A stretch of 64,000 nucleotides of DNA from Paenibacillus tuaregi (GCF_900086655.1 NZ_LT575476.1:2639869-2703868), one strand, 5' to 3'; counted from the stretch's first letter, positions 1-10,527 are shown. The notes: a model not told the origin generated them from the letters alone. Program-made: numbers and translations.

Positions 1-40
1 TCCGGTAATCGGTACAAGTTCCTGTCCTTCGACAACATCC
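1..40 (+). repeat. R1 repeat, left-arm fragment at window edge
   Basis: The sequence contains TAATCGGTACAAGTTCCTG followed by TCC and TTCGACAA. This matches the left arm of the repeat seen complete at 11771, 19048, 27610 and 46548, joined directly to the CGACA end. It is a fragment cut by the window edge or an internally deleted copy. Confidence 0.6.
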
Positions 41-153
41 ACTTTGTGTGAGCTAAACTATAGCTCTTGTTTGTCATCTAAGACCATCCTTTCTTTGAGC
101 CTGAACATCTCAATTTTATCGGGATGGTCTTGTTGGTCAAACCCTCGTTTCCT

Positions 154-178
154 CCACCCGCATAGCGGGTGGTTTTTT
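154..178 (+). terminator. Intrinsic terminator, plus strand
   Basis: An 8-bp perfect stem (CCACCCGC / GCGGGTGG) with a three-base loop is followed by six T. It would end a plus-strand transcript entering from left of the window. No plus-strand gene is visible between base 1 and the hairpin. Confidence 0.7.
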
Positions 179-218
179 GTTTCGCGCGTTTCACGCACTC
201 AACTGACTAAAGCCATAA

Positions 219-285
219 TAAAAAATCCGCGCCAGGCGCGGATTACAAAAGGTATATGTTCTTGTCCTCTTACATTGGTTCACCA
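219..285 (-). terminator. Minus-strand terminator with R1-like flank
   Basis: The near-palindrome AATCCGCGCC-A-GGCGCGGATT at 224-244 is followed on the minus strand by a TTTTTTATT tract. It is preceded, on that strand, by GAGGACAAGAACATA. The same GGACAAGAACAT string precedes the terminator hairpin in the four complete R1 copies, but here the stem sequence is different. It lies just beyond the broken aldo/keto reductase and would end the minus-strand gene string 574-6410. Confidence 0.65.
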
Positions 286-289
286 ATTT

Positions 290-574
290 GGCTAGTGACT
301 CATGAATGGACTGCGTAACTGCATCGTAGTTCTTCACTTCAGCAGCAACCTTCGTCGTAATGAAAAGTTCTTTTATTGCGACACCGCAGGAAAGGATTGC
401 TTTGCCTACACCCGCTTCATTCATATAAATCTGAGCAGTATCAATATGACGATATCCAAGAGATATCACAGCGCGCACTGCCTGTGCTGTCTGTTCATCA
501 TCTAGCATCCAGGTACCAAGACCTAATTTGGGAATTTAAATACCATTGGATAATTTGTAAGTTTCGTTAAACAT
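290..574 (-). pseudogene. Truncated aldo/keto reductase with in-frame stop
   Basis: Reading from an ATG at 574, the frame gives MFNETYKLSNGI, then a TAA, then IPKLGLGTWMLDDEQ. The TAA stands where family members have a codon such as GAA. After the stop, AKR sequence continues (IDTAQIYMNEAGVG, with the Asp and Tyr of the active site, and FITTK with the Lys) until about base 290. There the homology ends before the conserved DLYLIH segment, and the R1-like terminator follows. The gene therefore has both a nonsense codon and a missing C-terminal two thirds. It is the last member of a minus-strand series with three intact AKRs and is best read as a dead paralogue. Confidence 0.8.
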
Positions 575-620
575 GTTTTTGTCTCCTTCGTATGCTTGGT
601 AAATTTCTTCTTGTTCACGG

Positions 621-1376
621 CTATTCCGGAATGATTTCATTTATGCAACTCAAAGCATTTAATGATCTGGGGAATCCTATATATGGAAGGCTATGCGTGA
701 TGGCTGCGATCATCGTTTCCTTGTCATTGCCGACATTTAGATTTCCTTGTACATGTGCCTTGACTTGATTTTCGGCACCTCCGAGTGCGCTGATGATGCT
801 GAGCGTAAGCAGCTCCCGTGTTTTCGAATCCAGGCCTCCACGGGTATAAAAGTCGCCAAAACAGAACGCCGACAGATAGTCCTGAATATGCTTTTGATTG
901 GAGGGAGCATTCTTACGATTTTTTTCAATCACATCGCCAAATATCTCTACCTGCATGGCAAGCCCTTGGTCCAATCGATGATTTTCATCAACCTGGTTTT
1001 GGCTTTCGAGAGGCAGTGGGATGTTTCTTTCTTTGAACACTTCATTTATTTCCGCTATCGCATTCAGGGTTTTCGGGAATCCTAAATAAGGTGCGCATTG
1101 ATAGATGGCTTCCTTGATTTCGATCGGTGTAAGCCCAACGTTAAGCGCGGCATGGGCATGTGCCTTGATCTGGGGTAAGGTTTGATTGGCAGAAAGCACA
1201 ACCAGGGTAATCAGCTCGCGAAGTTTATCGTCCAGGCTCCCCTGATAAAATACTTCCCCAAAAATGAAGCGGCTAAGAATGTCCTGAAAATCAGGATCGG
1301 TAGCGTATGCCGCGGGCACTCCATCGCCAAACAGTTTTTTATACGTGACTTGACTCTTTTCAATTCGATCCATCAT
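621..1376 (-). CDS. Carboxymuconolactone decarboxylase-like protein, two CMD domains
   Basis: This 251-residue protein has two AhpD/CMD-type domains in tandem, roughly residues 25-110 and 150-245. Each carries the family pattern (LDDKLRELITL...IKAHAHAALNVGLTPIEI; LDSKTRELLTL...VKAHVQGNLNVG). Neither domain has the CxxC of peroxidase-type AhpD, so peroxidase activity is not supported. The ATG follows AGGAGG by seven bases. Two-domain CMD proteins often sit beside aldo/keto reductases and quinone reductases, as here, and are thought to act on small reactive or lactone substrates; the substrate here is unknown. It is 48 bases downstream of an AKR and probably cotranscribed. Confidence 0.85.
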   Translation of the reverse strand: MMDRIEKSQVTYKKLFGDGVPAAYATDPDFQDILSRFIFGEVFYQGSLDDKLRELITLVVLSANQTLPQIKAHAHAALNVGLTPIEIKEAIYQCAPYLGFPKTLNAIAEINEVFKERNIPLPLESQNQVDENHRLDQGLAMQVEIFGDVIEKNRKNAPSNQKHIQDYLSAFCFGDFYTRGGLDSKTRELLTLSIISALGGAENQVKAHVQGNLNVGNDKETMIAAITHSLPYIGFPRSLNALSCINEIIPE

Positions 1377-1424
1377 AACTAACCTCCTGTTTGATATTAC
1401 GATAAAATGAGATTACTGAAATCC

Positions 1425-2405
1425 TTACAATGCACCCACAACCGGGTGAGGTACATACGATTCTTCCAGCAAAGTCATCTCCTTCGGTGTGAGCGTTAAC
1501 GCAAGAGCTGCCGTAGCGTCTTCGAGATGCGAAATTTTAGTGGCACCTATTATAGGAGCCGTAACTGGTTCTTTTTGAAGCAACCAGGCAAGTGCAACTT
1601 GTGCACGGGGAACGCCCCGCTCTTTTGCAATGGATGCAAGCCGCTCCACAATCACCCGGTCTGCATTGGCTGTGGCGTCATATTTGGATTTCTGAGCCTG
1701 ATCTGTTAGAGATCGATGCGTCGCTTCCGACCAATCTCGCGCCAATCGTCCTGATGCAAGCGGGCTGTAAGGGATTACGCCGATTTTTTCGGCTTTACAC
1801 AGCGGCATCATTTCACGCTCTTCTTCGCGGTAAATGAGGTTATAATGGTTCTGCATCGAGACGAATCGGGTCCAGCCATTATTCTCAGCTACATGCTGCG
1901 CCTTTAGAAACTGCCATGCAAACATGGCGGAAGCCCCGATGTAACGGACTTTTCCGGCTTTAACCACATCGTGCAGTGCCTCCATCGTTTCTTCGATCGG
2001 TGTTTCGTAATCCCATCTATGAATTTGATACAGATCTACATAATCGGTACCCAAGCGTTTGAGACTCTTATCGATTTCACTCATAATTACCTTCCGGGAT
2101 AGTCCCTTCCCGTTCGCACCTTCGTGCATTTTGAAATAAACCTTTGTTGCTATTACGATTTGGTCTCGGTTCGCATAATCCTTCAAAGCGCGCCCGACAA
2201 TCTCCTCACTTGTACCGTCTGAATATACATTCGCTGTATCAAAAAAATTGATTCCGAGCTCTAATGCCTGTTTTAGTATGGGGCGACTGTTTTCTTCATT
2301 CAGTACCCACGGGTGCGTCCACCGCTCAGCTACACCAAAGCCCATACATCCAAGGCAGAGACGAGATACGTCTAGTCCCGTATTTCCAAGTTTAATATAA
2401 TCCAT
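1425..2405 (-). CDS. Aldo/keto reductase (paralogue 1)
   Basis: This is an NADPH-dependent TIM-barrel oxidoreductase of 326 residues. The start is placed at the ATG at 2405, seven to eight bases after GTGGAGG; an upstream in-frame ATG at 2420 overlaps that site. The catalytic tetrad is visible: Asp and Tyr in FFDTANVYSDGTSEE (about residues 49-60), Lys in VIATK (about 85) and His in LYQIHRWD (about 125). The C-terminal cofactor segment is IIGATKISHLEDA. It closely resembles the gene at 5436-6410, with about three quarters of residues identical by eye. The physiological substrate is unknown; reduction of reactive aldehydes or ketones is the usual role. Confidence 0.92.
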   Translation of the reverse strand: MDYIKLGNTGLDVSRLCLGCMGFGVAERWTHPWVLNEENSRPILKQALELGINFFDTANVYSDGTSEEIVGRALKDYANRDQIVIATKVYFKMHEGANGKGLSRKVIMSEIDKSLKRLGTDYVDLYQIHRWDYETPIEETMEALHDVVKAGKVRYIGASAMFAWQFLKAQHVAENNGWTRFVSMQNHYNLIYREEEREMMPLCKAEKIGVIPYSPLASGRLARDWSEATHRSLTDQAQKSKYDATANADRVIVERLASIAKERGVPRAQVALAWLLQKEPVTAPIIGATKISHLEDATAALALTLTPKEMTLLEESYVPHPVVGAL

Positions 2406-2570
2406 ACACCCATCCTCCACTTTCTAAATATATTTCTCGCTTAAACATAAGGTTTAACATAAAACAAGCCATTTCTTTTGATGTATGAAACTTAGGAACT
2501 TGTCCTTCTTACTGAAACTCTTGTCTACGGGCAGCCAGTATTAGGTTTTTTCCACTACTGAAAATTAGTA

Positions 2571-3416
2571 TTAAAATTTCATGTTGCTGAGCCGCTCCAC
2601 TTCTTCAGGATCATGAAGAGATAGGATTAAGCTCTTTTTGGTATCTAACGTAGCGATCTTTTCCATATCTCCCCTACTTAATTCAAAATTAAAGATATCG
2701 AAGTTCTCGATGATTCTCTCCTTATGAACGGATTTTGGAATCACAACAACCCCTCTCTGTATCAACCAACGTAAAGCCACTTGAGCTACAGTTTTTTGGT
2801 GTTTTTCAGCTATGGATACCAATAGTTCATTTTTAAATATGTTGTTTTTCCCTTCAGCTAATGGCCCCCATGATTCAATCTGAACATCGAAATCCATCAT
2901 AAATTGAGCATTTTCTACTTGTTGTGTGAATACATGCGTTTCAACCTGGTTAACAGCAGGAACGATTTCATGATGAACGATTAGATCCATCAGGCGGTCA
3001 TTTAGAAAATTACTTACGCCGATTGCTCTGATCTTCCCCTGATGAAATAATTCCTCCATCGCACGCCATGAACCATGGACATCGCCAAACGGCATATGAA
3101 TAAGATACAGATCCAGATAATCCAGCTGCAGTTTTTTAAGTGATGTTTCGAATGCTTTCTTTGCACTCTCATAACCTGCATCCTGAATCCAAAGCTTTGT
3201 TGTAACAAATATCTCCTCTCTAGGCACGCCACTCCGCTTGATGGCACGGCCAACGGCTTCCTCGTTTTCATAACCTGCAGCGGTATCAATCAAGCGATAT
3301 CCTTCCATTAAGGCGTTATAAACCGATTCTTCACACAATTCTATATCTTCAATTTGATAAACTCCAAATCCGAGTATCGGCATTTCAACACCATTGTTCA
3401 ATGTAACCTTTTGCAT
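2571..3416 (-). CDS. Aldo/keto reductase, 2,5-diketogluconate reductase type
   Basis: This 281-residue protein belongs to the AKR5-like group (YtbE/YvgN type), distinct from the two longer AKRs in this cluster. Visible motifs are [15 protein letters not shown] (catalytic Asp and Tyr, about 45-50), VTTKLW (Lys, about 75), [10 protein letters not shown] (His, about 108), IGVSNF, and [13 protein letters not shown] near the end for NADP(H) binding. The ATG follows AGGGGG by seven bases. Family members reduce methylglyoxal and other aldehydes or diketones. It lies 30 bases downstream of the Bcr/CflA exporter gene and is probably in the same transcript. Confidence 0.9.
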   Translation of the reverse strand: MQKVTLNNGVEMPILGFGVYQIEDIELCEESVYNALMEGYRLIDTAAGYENEEAVGRAIKRSGVPREEIFVTTKLWIQDAGYESAKKAFETSLKKLQLDYLDLYLIHMPFGDVHGSWRAMEELFHQGKIRAIGVSNFLNDRLMDLIVHHEIVPAVNQVETHVFTQQVENAQFMMDFDVQIESWGPLAEGKNNIFKNELLVSIAEKHQKTVAQVALRWLIQRGVVVIPKSVHKERIIENFDIFNFELSRGDMEKIATLDTKKSLILSLHDPEEVERLSNMKF

Positions 3417-3446
3417 GCTAAATCCCCCTGTTTCGGCAACGATTGG

Positions 3447-4676
3447 TTATTTATTTGAATTTAAGCTGTTTTTGTTGCCGGGTAACCTTTTTATACCCTT
3501 AATGAGAACGATATAAGTAATGATGGATAACAAACTGGTCGAAAAAATAACGACTCCAAAAGGTAGAGCAGAATTTTCACCCGCAATTCCCACAAGCGGG
3601 GACGTTAAAGCACCTAACGCAAATTGGAATGCACCAAGCACTGCCGAAGCGCTCCCAGCAATGTGCCCCTGCGACTCCATAGCTAACGTAAAAGAAACGG
3701 GTCCAATTATCCCAATGGAAAAAGCAAATAAAAAAATCGAAATAAATATGGTAGATAAAGGTGCATGTGACAATACGACTAAGAAAATTGCAGCAGCAGA
3801 TATAAAGGCGGTGATGATTCCGATCAAAAATAGTTGACGTTCCGGTACCCTACTTGCAAGAAGTTTAACGAATTGAGATCCCATAATAATAGCAAGGCCA
3901 TTCAAACCAAAGAGGATCGAAAACATTTGCGGTGACACACCGTATATGTTCTGATAGATAAATGGAGTGCCCGCAACATAGGCAAAAACTCCAGCGAACA
4001 ATATGCCGTTGACAAGGGCATAGCCCATAAACGAGCGATCGCAAAACAAGTTGCTATAGTTTTTAATCAACGTTCTGAAACTGCTCGGCACACGTTGCTG
4101 AATCGGTAAACTTTCCTTTATCCACCAGGTTGTTATCCCAGTCAATGCTATACCTAGTCCCCCCAAAAAAATAAACACACCTACCCATGAGCTATAGGAT
4201 ACGACTATACTTCCGGCTGTAGGGGAAATTAACGGAGCCACGTTGCTTATCATCGTAAGCAGCGATATAAACTTAGTCATCTCAACCCCGCTAAACCGAT
4301 CGCGAACAATCGCGCGAGAAATAACGAGTCCGGAGGACGCCGCAGCCCCTTGGATGAATCTTAAAACAATAAACCATTGAATACTTGGTGCAAAAGCGCA
4401 CCCAACCGAGGAAAGGATGTACAAGACCATGGAAGTCAGCAATGGCCGCCGCCTTCCATAAATGTCACTTAAAGGTCCCATAATCAACTGTCCTAAACCT
4501 AACCCTAACAGGCTAGTAGTTAAACTCGCTTGAACTGCCGATGCCCCTGTTTCAAAAAATTCACCAATTTGCGGAAGCGACGCAAGATACATGTCGACGG
4601 TAAACGGCCCCAATGCCGAAAAGGTTGCCAATATTAGGGCAAAACCAAGACTGTTTCTTTTTGCTTTATGTGTCAT
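3447..4676 (-). CDS. Bcr/CflA-type MFS drug exporter
   Basis: This 409-residue membrane protein has about twelve hydrophobic helices. Motif A is readable between helices 2 and 3 (GPLSDIYGRRRPLL), and FTVDMYLASLP in helix 1 is typical of Bcr/CflA drug:H+ antiporters. The ATG follows AGGAG. It is framed by redox enzymes (AKR downstream, flavodoxin-like reductase upstream), which fits export of a toxic or electrophilic compound or its reduced product. Substrate cannot be predicted; members have been linked to bicyclomycin, chloramphenicol and sulphonamide. Confidence 0.88.
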   Translation of the reverse strand: MTHKAKRNSLGFALILATFSALGPFTVDMYLASLPQIGEFFETGASAVQASLTTSLLGLGLGQLIMGPLSDIYGRRRPLLTSMVLYILSSVGCAFAPSIQWFIVLRFIQGAAASSGLVISRAIVRDRFSGVEMTKFISLLTMISNVAPLISPTAGSIVVSYSSWVGVFIFLGGLGIALTGITTWWIKESLPIQQRVPSSFRTLIKNYSNLFCDRSFMGYALVNGILFAGVFAYVAGTPFIYQNIYGVSPQMFSILFGLNGLAIIMGSQFVKLLASRVPERQLFLIGIITAFISAAAIFLVVLSHAPLSTIFISIFLFAFSIGIIGPVSFTLAMESQGHIAGSASAVLGAFQFALGALTSPLVGIAGENSALPFGVVIFSTSLLSIITYIVLIKGIKRLPGNKNSLNSNK

Positions 4677-4789
4677 TTACTAAAACTCCTACTACGTTAG
4701 TTGAATTGACCGATTCATTGTTCTGCTAATGCATCGGGTTCTCCCACGAATCTCTGACCTTTTCATTTGTGCCACACCTTTTAAAAAGA

Positions 4790-5338
4790 TTACCGCACAG
4801 CAAGCCGCTCAAGTCCTGGGTTTAGGACATAGTCCACGTAATTACGGGCGGCTTGTTCAAGCTCCTCGTCTGATAGGTGCTGCATAACCCCATACAAGAT
4901 ATAGGGTGTCAAATAGCGTGTCCCAATCAAATGACTGGTTGCCTGAAAAGGTCGTAGCAGCTCTGGAACAGTGTATTTAAAATTGCCATCCGACGAATAG
5001 TTTTCTCTAGCTGCACCGGCAGAAATAGCAAGCAGCAGTTCTTTTCCGTGGAGCTTATCGCCTTTGCTCCCATAAGCCCAGCCGTAGGTAAGGACAGCAT
5101 CCTCCCATTTTTTCAACAAAGAAGGGCTGCTGTACCAATAAAAGGGAAATTGCAAAACGATACGATCGTGCTGCTCAAGAAGTCTTTGCTCGGTTGCGAC
5201 GTCGATGTTCTCGTCGGGATATGCCTCATAAACACGGTGAACGGTAACGCCAGCTTGTTTCTCCATTTCTTCAGTCAAGCGTCGATTCACACGCGAAGCT
5301 CCAAAATTAGGGTGAAAAACAAGTACAAGTGTTTTCAT
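4790..5338 (-). CDS. NAD(P)H:quinone reductase, flavodoxin fold (KefF/YwrO type)
   Basis: From the ATG at 5338 the product is 182 residues, MKTLVLVFHPNFGASRVN onward. ATGs at 5344 and 5392 are also in frame; 5338 has the best spacing from GGAG. The N-terminal HPN...S.VN segment binds FMN phosphate, QFPFYWYSSPSLLKKW is the signature of the Flavodoxin_2 family, and TYGWAYG follows as in KefF/YwrO/MdaB. Such enzymes carry out two-electron reduction of quinones, avoiding semiquinone radicals. It sits between an MFS exporter and an AKR, consistent with a quinone or electrophile defence unit. Confidence 0.88.
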   Translation of the reverse strand: MKTLVLVFHPNFGASRVNRRLTEEMEKQAGVTVHRVYEAYPDENIDVATEQRLLEQHDRIVLQFPFYWYSSPSLLKKWEDAVLTYGWAYGSKGDKLHGKELLLAISAGAARENYSSDGNFKYTVPELLRPFQATSHLIGTRYLTPYILYGVMQHLSDEELEQAARNYVDYVLNPGLERLAVR

Positions 5339-5435
5339 CTTCATTACTCTCCATCCAATTGGTATTTTTCTGATTTGATTATTTAAATACACGTTAACTC
5401 GTTAATACATACAGGCATCATCTGATCTCCTTGTC

Positions 5436-6410
5436 TTAAAAATGACCAACGACTCGGTGCGGTACATACGGTTCTTCCAAAAATGCAATTTCTTCAGGCG
5501 TTAATGAAATGGAAAGCGCGGCCTCCGCATCTTCGAGCTGGGAGATTTTTGTCGCGCCGACAATCGGAGAAGTTACCGGTTCTTTGTGGAGCAGCCACGC
5601 AAGTGCGATGTGAACCCGGCGTACGCCATGTTTCTTCGCGAGACTCGCTGCCCGGTCTACCACCAATTGATCCGCATCTGCCGTTGCATCGTATTTTTCT
5701 TTGGCAATTTCATCGGTTTCGGCTCGATGTGTAGCCTGCTCCCGGGCCAATCTTCCGCCTGCCAGCGGGCTATAGGGTATGACCCCGATTTTTTCTTCCT
5801 TGCACAGCGGCAGCATCTCTCGCTCCTCTTCGCGGTAAATGAGGTTTAAATGATTCTGCATCGATACAAATCGCGTCCACCCGTTTTTCTCAGCTACATG
5901 TAACGCCTTCTGAAACTGCCATGCCCACATGGCAGAAGCCCCAATGTAACGGGCTTTACCTGCTTTAACTACGTCGTGAAGAGCCTCCATCGTCTCTTCG
6001 ATCGGTGTGCCTGGATCCCAGCGATGAATTTGGTACAAATCAACATAGTCAGTTTTTAGCCTCTTAAGGCTCTTATCGATTTCGCTCATGATCGCTTTAC
6101 GGGAAAGTCCGGCTCCGTTGGGACCTGGATGCATTCGTCCATGGATTTTGGTCGCGATAACAATTTCGTCACGGTTCGCATAATCCTTTAATGCATTTCC
6201 GACAATCTCCTCACTTGTTCCCTCAGCATAGACATTCGCTGTATCAAAAAAATTAATTCCAAGCTCCAAAGCTTTCTTGATGATCGGACGTGCCCGCTCC
6301 TCATCAAGAACCCACCGATGATGGCCTTTCAATGCTTCGCCAAAGCCCATACATCCAAGACAAATCCGGGATACGTCCAATCCGGTATTTCCTAGTTTCG
6401 TATAATCCAT
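5436..6410 (-). CDS. Aldo/keto reductase (paralogue 2)
   Basis: This 324-residue AKR is a close paralogue of the protein at 1425-2405. It has the same N-terminus (MDY.KLGNTGLDVSR) and the same tetrad motifs (FFDTANVYAEGTSEE, VIATK, LYQIHRWD) and ends in PIVGATKISQLEDAE. The ATG lies eight bases after AGGAGG-like sequence. It is the first gene of the minus-strand run ending at 290, so its promoter should lie in 6411-6700. The pair flanks three unrelated genes, suggesting duplication followed by insertion, or duplication of a larger block and loss. Substrate unknown. Confidence 0.92.
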   Translation of the reverse strand: MDYTKLGNTGLDVSRICLGCMGFGEALKGHHRWVLDEERARPIIKKALELGINFFDTANVYAEGTSEEIVGNALKDYANRDEIVIATKIHGRMHPGPNGAGLSRKAIMSEIDKSLKRLKTDYVDLYQIHRWDPGTPIEETMEALHDVVKAGKARYIGASAMWAWQFQKALHVAEKNGWTRFVSMQNHLNLIYREEEREMLPLCKEEKIGVIPYSPLAGGRLAREQATHRAETDEIAKEKYDATADADQLVVDRAASLAKKHGVRRVHIALAWLLHKEPVTSPIVGATKISQLEDAEAALSISLTPEEIAFLEEPYVPHRVVGHF

Positions 6411-6971
6411 TTGATCGTTCCTCCTTTTCTTTCCCTGAAGAGTATAAAAATACTGTCACGGAACGGGCTCTCGTACTGATCATCGAATCCAAGTATGGAC
6501 CGTCCCCATATTTCCAACGAGATGATATCGTAATTGGGTTTTAAGATCTTTCCTGTCAATCGGTACAGCCTGCAATCAAAAGCATTTATAGTGTGTGCTA
6601 AACCCGAATGGACTCCTCGGCTTGAAATGAACATTGGTTGTTTAATCAACTCGTGTTTATAATTTTATACAGAAATCATATGCTTTCAATGATCATTTCC
6701 CCGCAATGTGTGCGTTACTCAACAATTGATCTATAATTGCCGATTATCTTAAGATGAAGGACATTAAAAATGACTAAAGTGGGTCGAAGAGAACTCACGT
6801 CCCAAGAAGCCATCAAGAAGGCTATTCTTGAACTGTTGAAGTGAATGTAACCGAAGGAAAAAATCAAGGCTTAAATCGAGAAGTTATCTTTAGAAAGGTC
6901 CCTTGCGTACCTCTACCGAGGGATGGCCGACCAACCCCTTTATGTCTTTACTCCGTTGTATGGGAGAACGA
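6411..6971. other. Gene-free interval
   Basis: No gene can be supported here. It must hold the promoter of the minus-strand AKR cluster, but no convincing -35/-10 pair stood out. At 6770 a 24-codon plus-strand ORF begins MTKVGRRELTSQEAIKKAIL. A second short open stretch (SLAYLYRGMADQ) follows in the same frame after several stops, which could be a decayed TetR-like N-terminus. This is too weak to call. Confidence 0.5.
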
Positions 6972-7006
6972 AATAACGCATAAAGCCAATGACTCTATGC
7001 GTTATT
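6972..7006 (-). terminator. Hairpin after beta-glucosidase gene
   Basis: An 11-bp perfect stem (AATAACGCATA / TATGCGTTATT) starts ten bases beyond the stop of the 6-phospho-beta-glucosidase gene. On the minus strand it is followed by a short T-rich stretch, so it is a likely but weak intrinsic terminator of the bgl unit. Confidence 0.55.
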
Positions 7007-7016
7007 GCTCATCCGT

Positions 7017-8441
<1,425 letters not shown>

Positions 8442-8469
8442 CTATAACACTCCTCAATTTAAATAATTG

Positions 8470-10359
8470 TTACGCTTTTACAACCAACAACGTATTGACA
8501 AAATCAACATTTTGCTGACTGGTTTCTGGTATTACATCTGAGTAACTATAGGAATTGGTGACAATGATAGGCGTTTGAGTAACATAGCCCTCCTGTCTGA
8601 TTTTTTCCAGATCAAAGGTTATCAGTGTCTGTCCTTTCGTAATTCTCTGACCTTCTTCAACAAAAGCTTCAAAGTATTTCCCATTCAGTTTCACTGTATT
8701 TAAGCCAACATGAATTAGAATTTCGACCCCCTCATCGGACAATAACCCCATCGCATGTTTCTTAGGAAACAAGGATACAATCTTGCCATCAAAAGGAGCG
8801 ATTACTTTGCCCTCACTAGGTTCTATCGCAATTCCTTTCCCCATGGCCTCAGCAGCAAAAGCTGCATCCTGTACGTCCTGGAGTGGAATGATCTGACCTT
8901 TGATTGGAGTCGTAATAACGGAATCTTTAATTGCAATGACTTCATCCGGAACCGCACTCACCTCGTCCGTGCTTGCAACAGGATTTTGAGCGGGTAGGTC
9001 TTTTTCGTATTTCAAACTGAGCAAATAGGTCAGTGCTGCCGTCACAACAGTTGTTATAACTAGTGCGATCAGAATGTTATATAGATTCCAGATATTTTCA
9101 CCAATGTACAACGGAATCGCTGGAATTCCTGAAGCGCCTGTCGCATAACGAGAAACATCCATTACCCCTGCATAGAGTCCTCCAATGGCAGCTCCAATCA
9201 TACCCGCTACAAGTGGGTATCTCTTCGGTAAATTCACACCATAAAGAGCTGGTTCCGTAATTCCCATCAACGCTGTAATACCACTGGAAGCTGAGATTTG
9301 TTTTAATGCTTTGTCCTTGGTTCTCATCCCTACAACTAATGCCGCCACACCTTGTCCAATACAGTTGATCATCGCTCCCGGACCGAGGATATTCTCATAA
9401 CCTGATGTGGTAATTTGAGCGATGGATAGAGGAACAATATTATGGTGCAGTCCAAACATAACCAGTATTGGCCAGAAGGTTGCAACAAGGAAAATAACCA
9501 GCCAGCTACCATGTGCACCCAATAAATCAAAGCCCATAGCTAAATATGTTCCGAAAAATGACCCCAGTGGCCCCAATACGGTTAAAGCGAGAATTCCCGC
9601 AACTAAAATGGTGCACATCGGAACAAAAATAATTTTTACTGCATTAGGAATGATCTTCTTAAACATAGATTCAATATAGGATTGTGACCAAACGATCAAG
9701 AGAATTGGGACCACTGATGAGCTATAAGATACAAGGGTTAGTGGGATTCCAAAAACACTCACGGCATTCCCATCTAAACGCAATTGCGTCAAGTTTGGAT
9801 GAAGTAAAATACCCGCTAAAACGAGTGCCAGAACGGGACTACATTTTAATTTATTCGCAGCCGAATATGCCAATAGAAACGGTAAGAAGTAGAAAATGGC
9901 ATCCGACATAAGACTGACTACATAGTAAGTTTGGGAATCTTTAGATATCCACTTGAACAAAATCAGTAGCGCGAGTACTGCCTTGATCATACCGGCGCCA
10001 GCTATAGCAGGAACGATTGGGCTAAAAGTTCCAGATATGAAATCAATTAATTTCCCCAAAACACTAACTTTTCTAGCATCAGTTGGCTCTTCCGATGAAC
10101 TCATGTTAGGTTTAAGGTGCTTGATCACTTCTTTGTAAACGTCTTCAACATGTGTCCCAATAACGACCTGGAACTGTCCACCACTCTCGATAGCATCAAT
10201 AACACCATCGAACGACTTAAGCGCATTTTGATCTGCCTTGCTATTGTCATTCAGTGCAAATCTAAGCCTGGTCATACAGTGAGTCAGCGTGGATACATTC
10301 TCACTACCGCCCACTTTCTCTACAATATCCTGAGCTAACTTCTCATATTTCTTGCTCAT
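8470..10359 (-). CDS. bglP: PTS beta-glucoside transporter EIIBCA
   Basis: This 629-residue phosphotransferase permease has three fused domains. EIIB is at residues 1-80, with the phosphorylated Cys in LTHCMTRLRFAL (about 28). EIIC has about ten membrane helices (about 110-460) and carries the GITEPALYGVNLP motif of the glucose/glucoside family. EIIA is at about 490-629, with the active His in ILIHVGLNTVKLNGK. It imports and phosphorylates beta-glucosides for the GH1 enzyme downstream. No BglG/LicT antiterminator gene is present; a LysR-type gene lies upstream in the same direction. A cre-like box precedes the start, suggesting CcpA control. Confidence 0.93.
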   Translation of the reverse strand: MSKKYEKLAQDIVEKVGGSENVSTLTHCMTRLRFALNDNSKADQNALKSFDGVIDAIESGGQFQVVIGTHVEDVYKEVIKHLKPNMSSSEEPTDARKVSVLGKLIDFISGTFSPIVPAIAGAGMIKAVLALLILFKWISKDSQTYYVVSLMSDAIFYFLPFLLAYSAANKLKCSPVLALVLAGILLHPNLTQLRLDGNAVSVFGIPLTLVSYSSSVVPILLIVWSQSYIESMFKKIIPNAVKIIFVPMCTILVAGILALTVLGPLGSFFGTYLAMGFDLLGAHGSWLVIFLVATFWPILVMFGLHHNIVPLSIAQITTSGYENILGPGAMINCIGQGVAALVVGMRTKDKALKQISASSGITALMGITEPALYGVNLPKRYPLVAGMIGAAIGGLYAGVMDVSRYATGASGIPAIPLYIGENIWNLYNILIALVITTVVTAALTYLLSLKYEKDLPAQNPVASTDEVSAVPDEVIAIKDSVITTPIKGQIIPLQDVQDAAFAAEAMGKGIAIEPSEGKVIAPFDGKIVSLFPKKHAMGLLSDEGVEILIHVGLNTVKLNGKYFEAFVEEGQRITKGQTLITFDLEKIRQEGYVTQTPIIVTNSYSYSDVIPETSQQNVDFVNTLLVVKA

Positions 10360-10402
10360 CCATACCGCCCCCTCTTGTTGTTGCCGTCTAAATGAATGGA
10401 GC

Positions 10403-10416
10403 CGAAAGCGCTTTAA
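10403..10416. promoter_or_regulatory. cre-like catabolite box
   Basis: CGAAAGCGCTTTAA contains the palindromic core AAAGCGCTTT and differs from the ideal cre TGAAAGCGCTTTCA at two positions. It lies about 45 bases upstream of the EIIBCA start, where CcpA binding could reduce transcription in the presence of glucose. Confidence 0.65.
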
Positions 10417-10431
10417 ATAAACAATAGAAAA

Positions 10432-10499
10432 AGCTATTTATCTAAAAAACATAAAGGCTGCATTCATTACACCTTTAAAATATCATCAGATAAACAGCT
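10432..10499. promoter_or_regulatory. Inverted repeat upstream of bglP
   Basis: AGCTATTTATCT (10432-10443) and AGATAAACAGCT (10488-10499) are inverted repeats matching at 11 of 12 positions, separated by 44 bases, in the lysR-bglP interval. They could be paired operator half-sites for a regulator that loops DNA, or a transcript stem. No U-tract follows, so a terminator is unlikely. Confidence 0.4.
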
Positions 10500-10527
10500 A
10501 TAGCCAATACCTATAATTTATACTTTA

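Noticed and set aside
6770..6944. Possible decayed TetR N-terminus
   Set aside because: A 24-codon ORF and a second short stretch in the same frame are separated by several stops. The resemblance to a TetR helix-turn-helix is too short to support.
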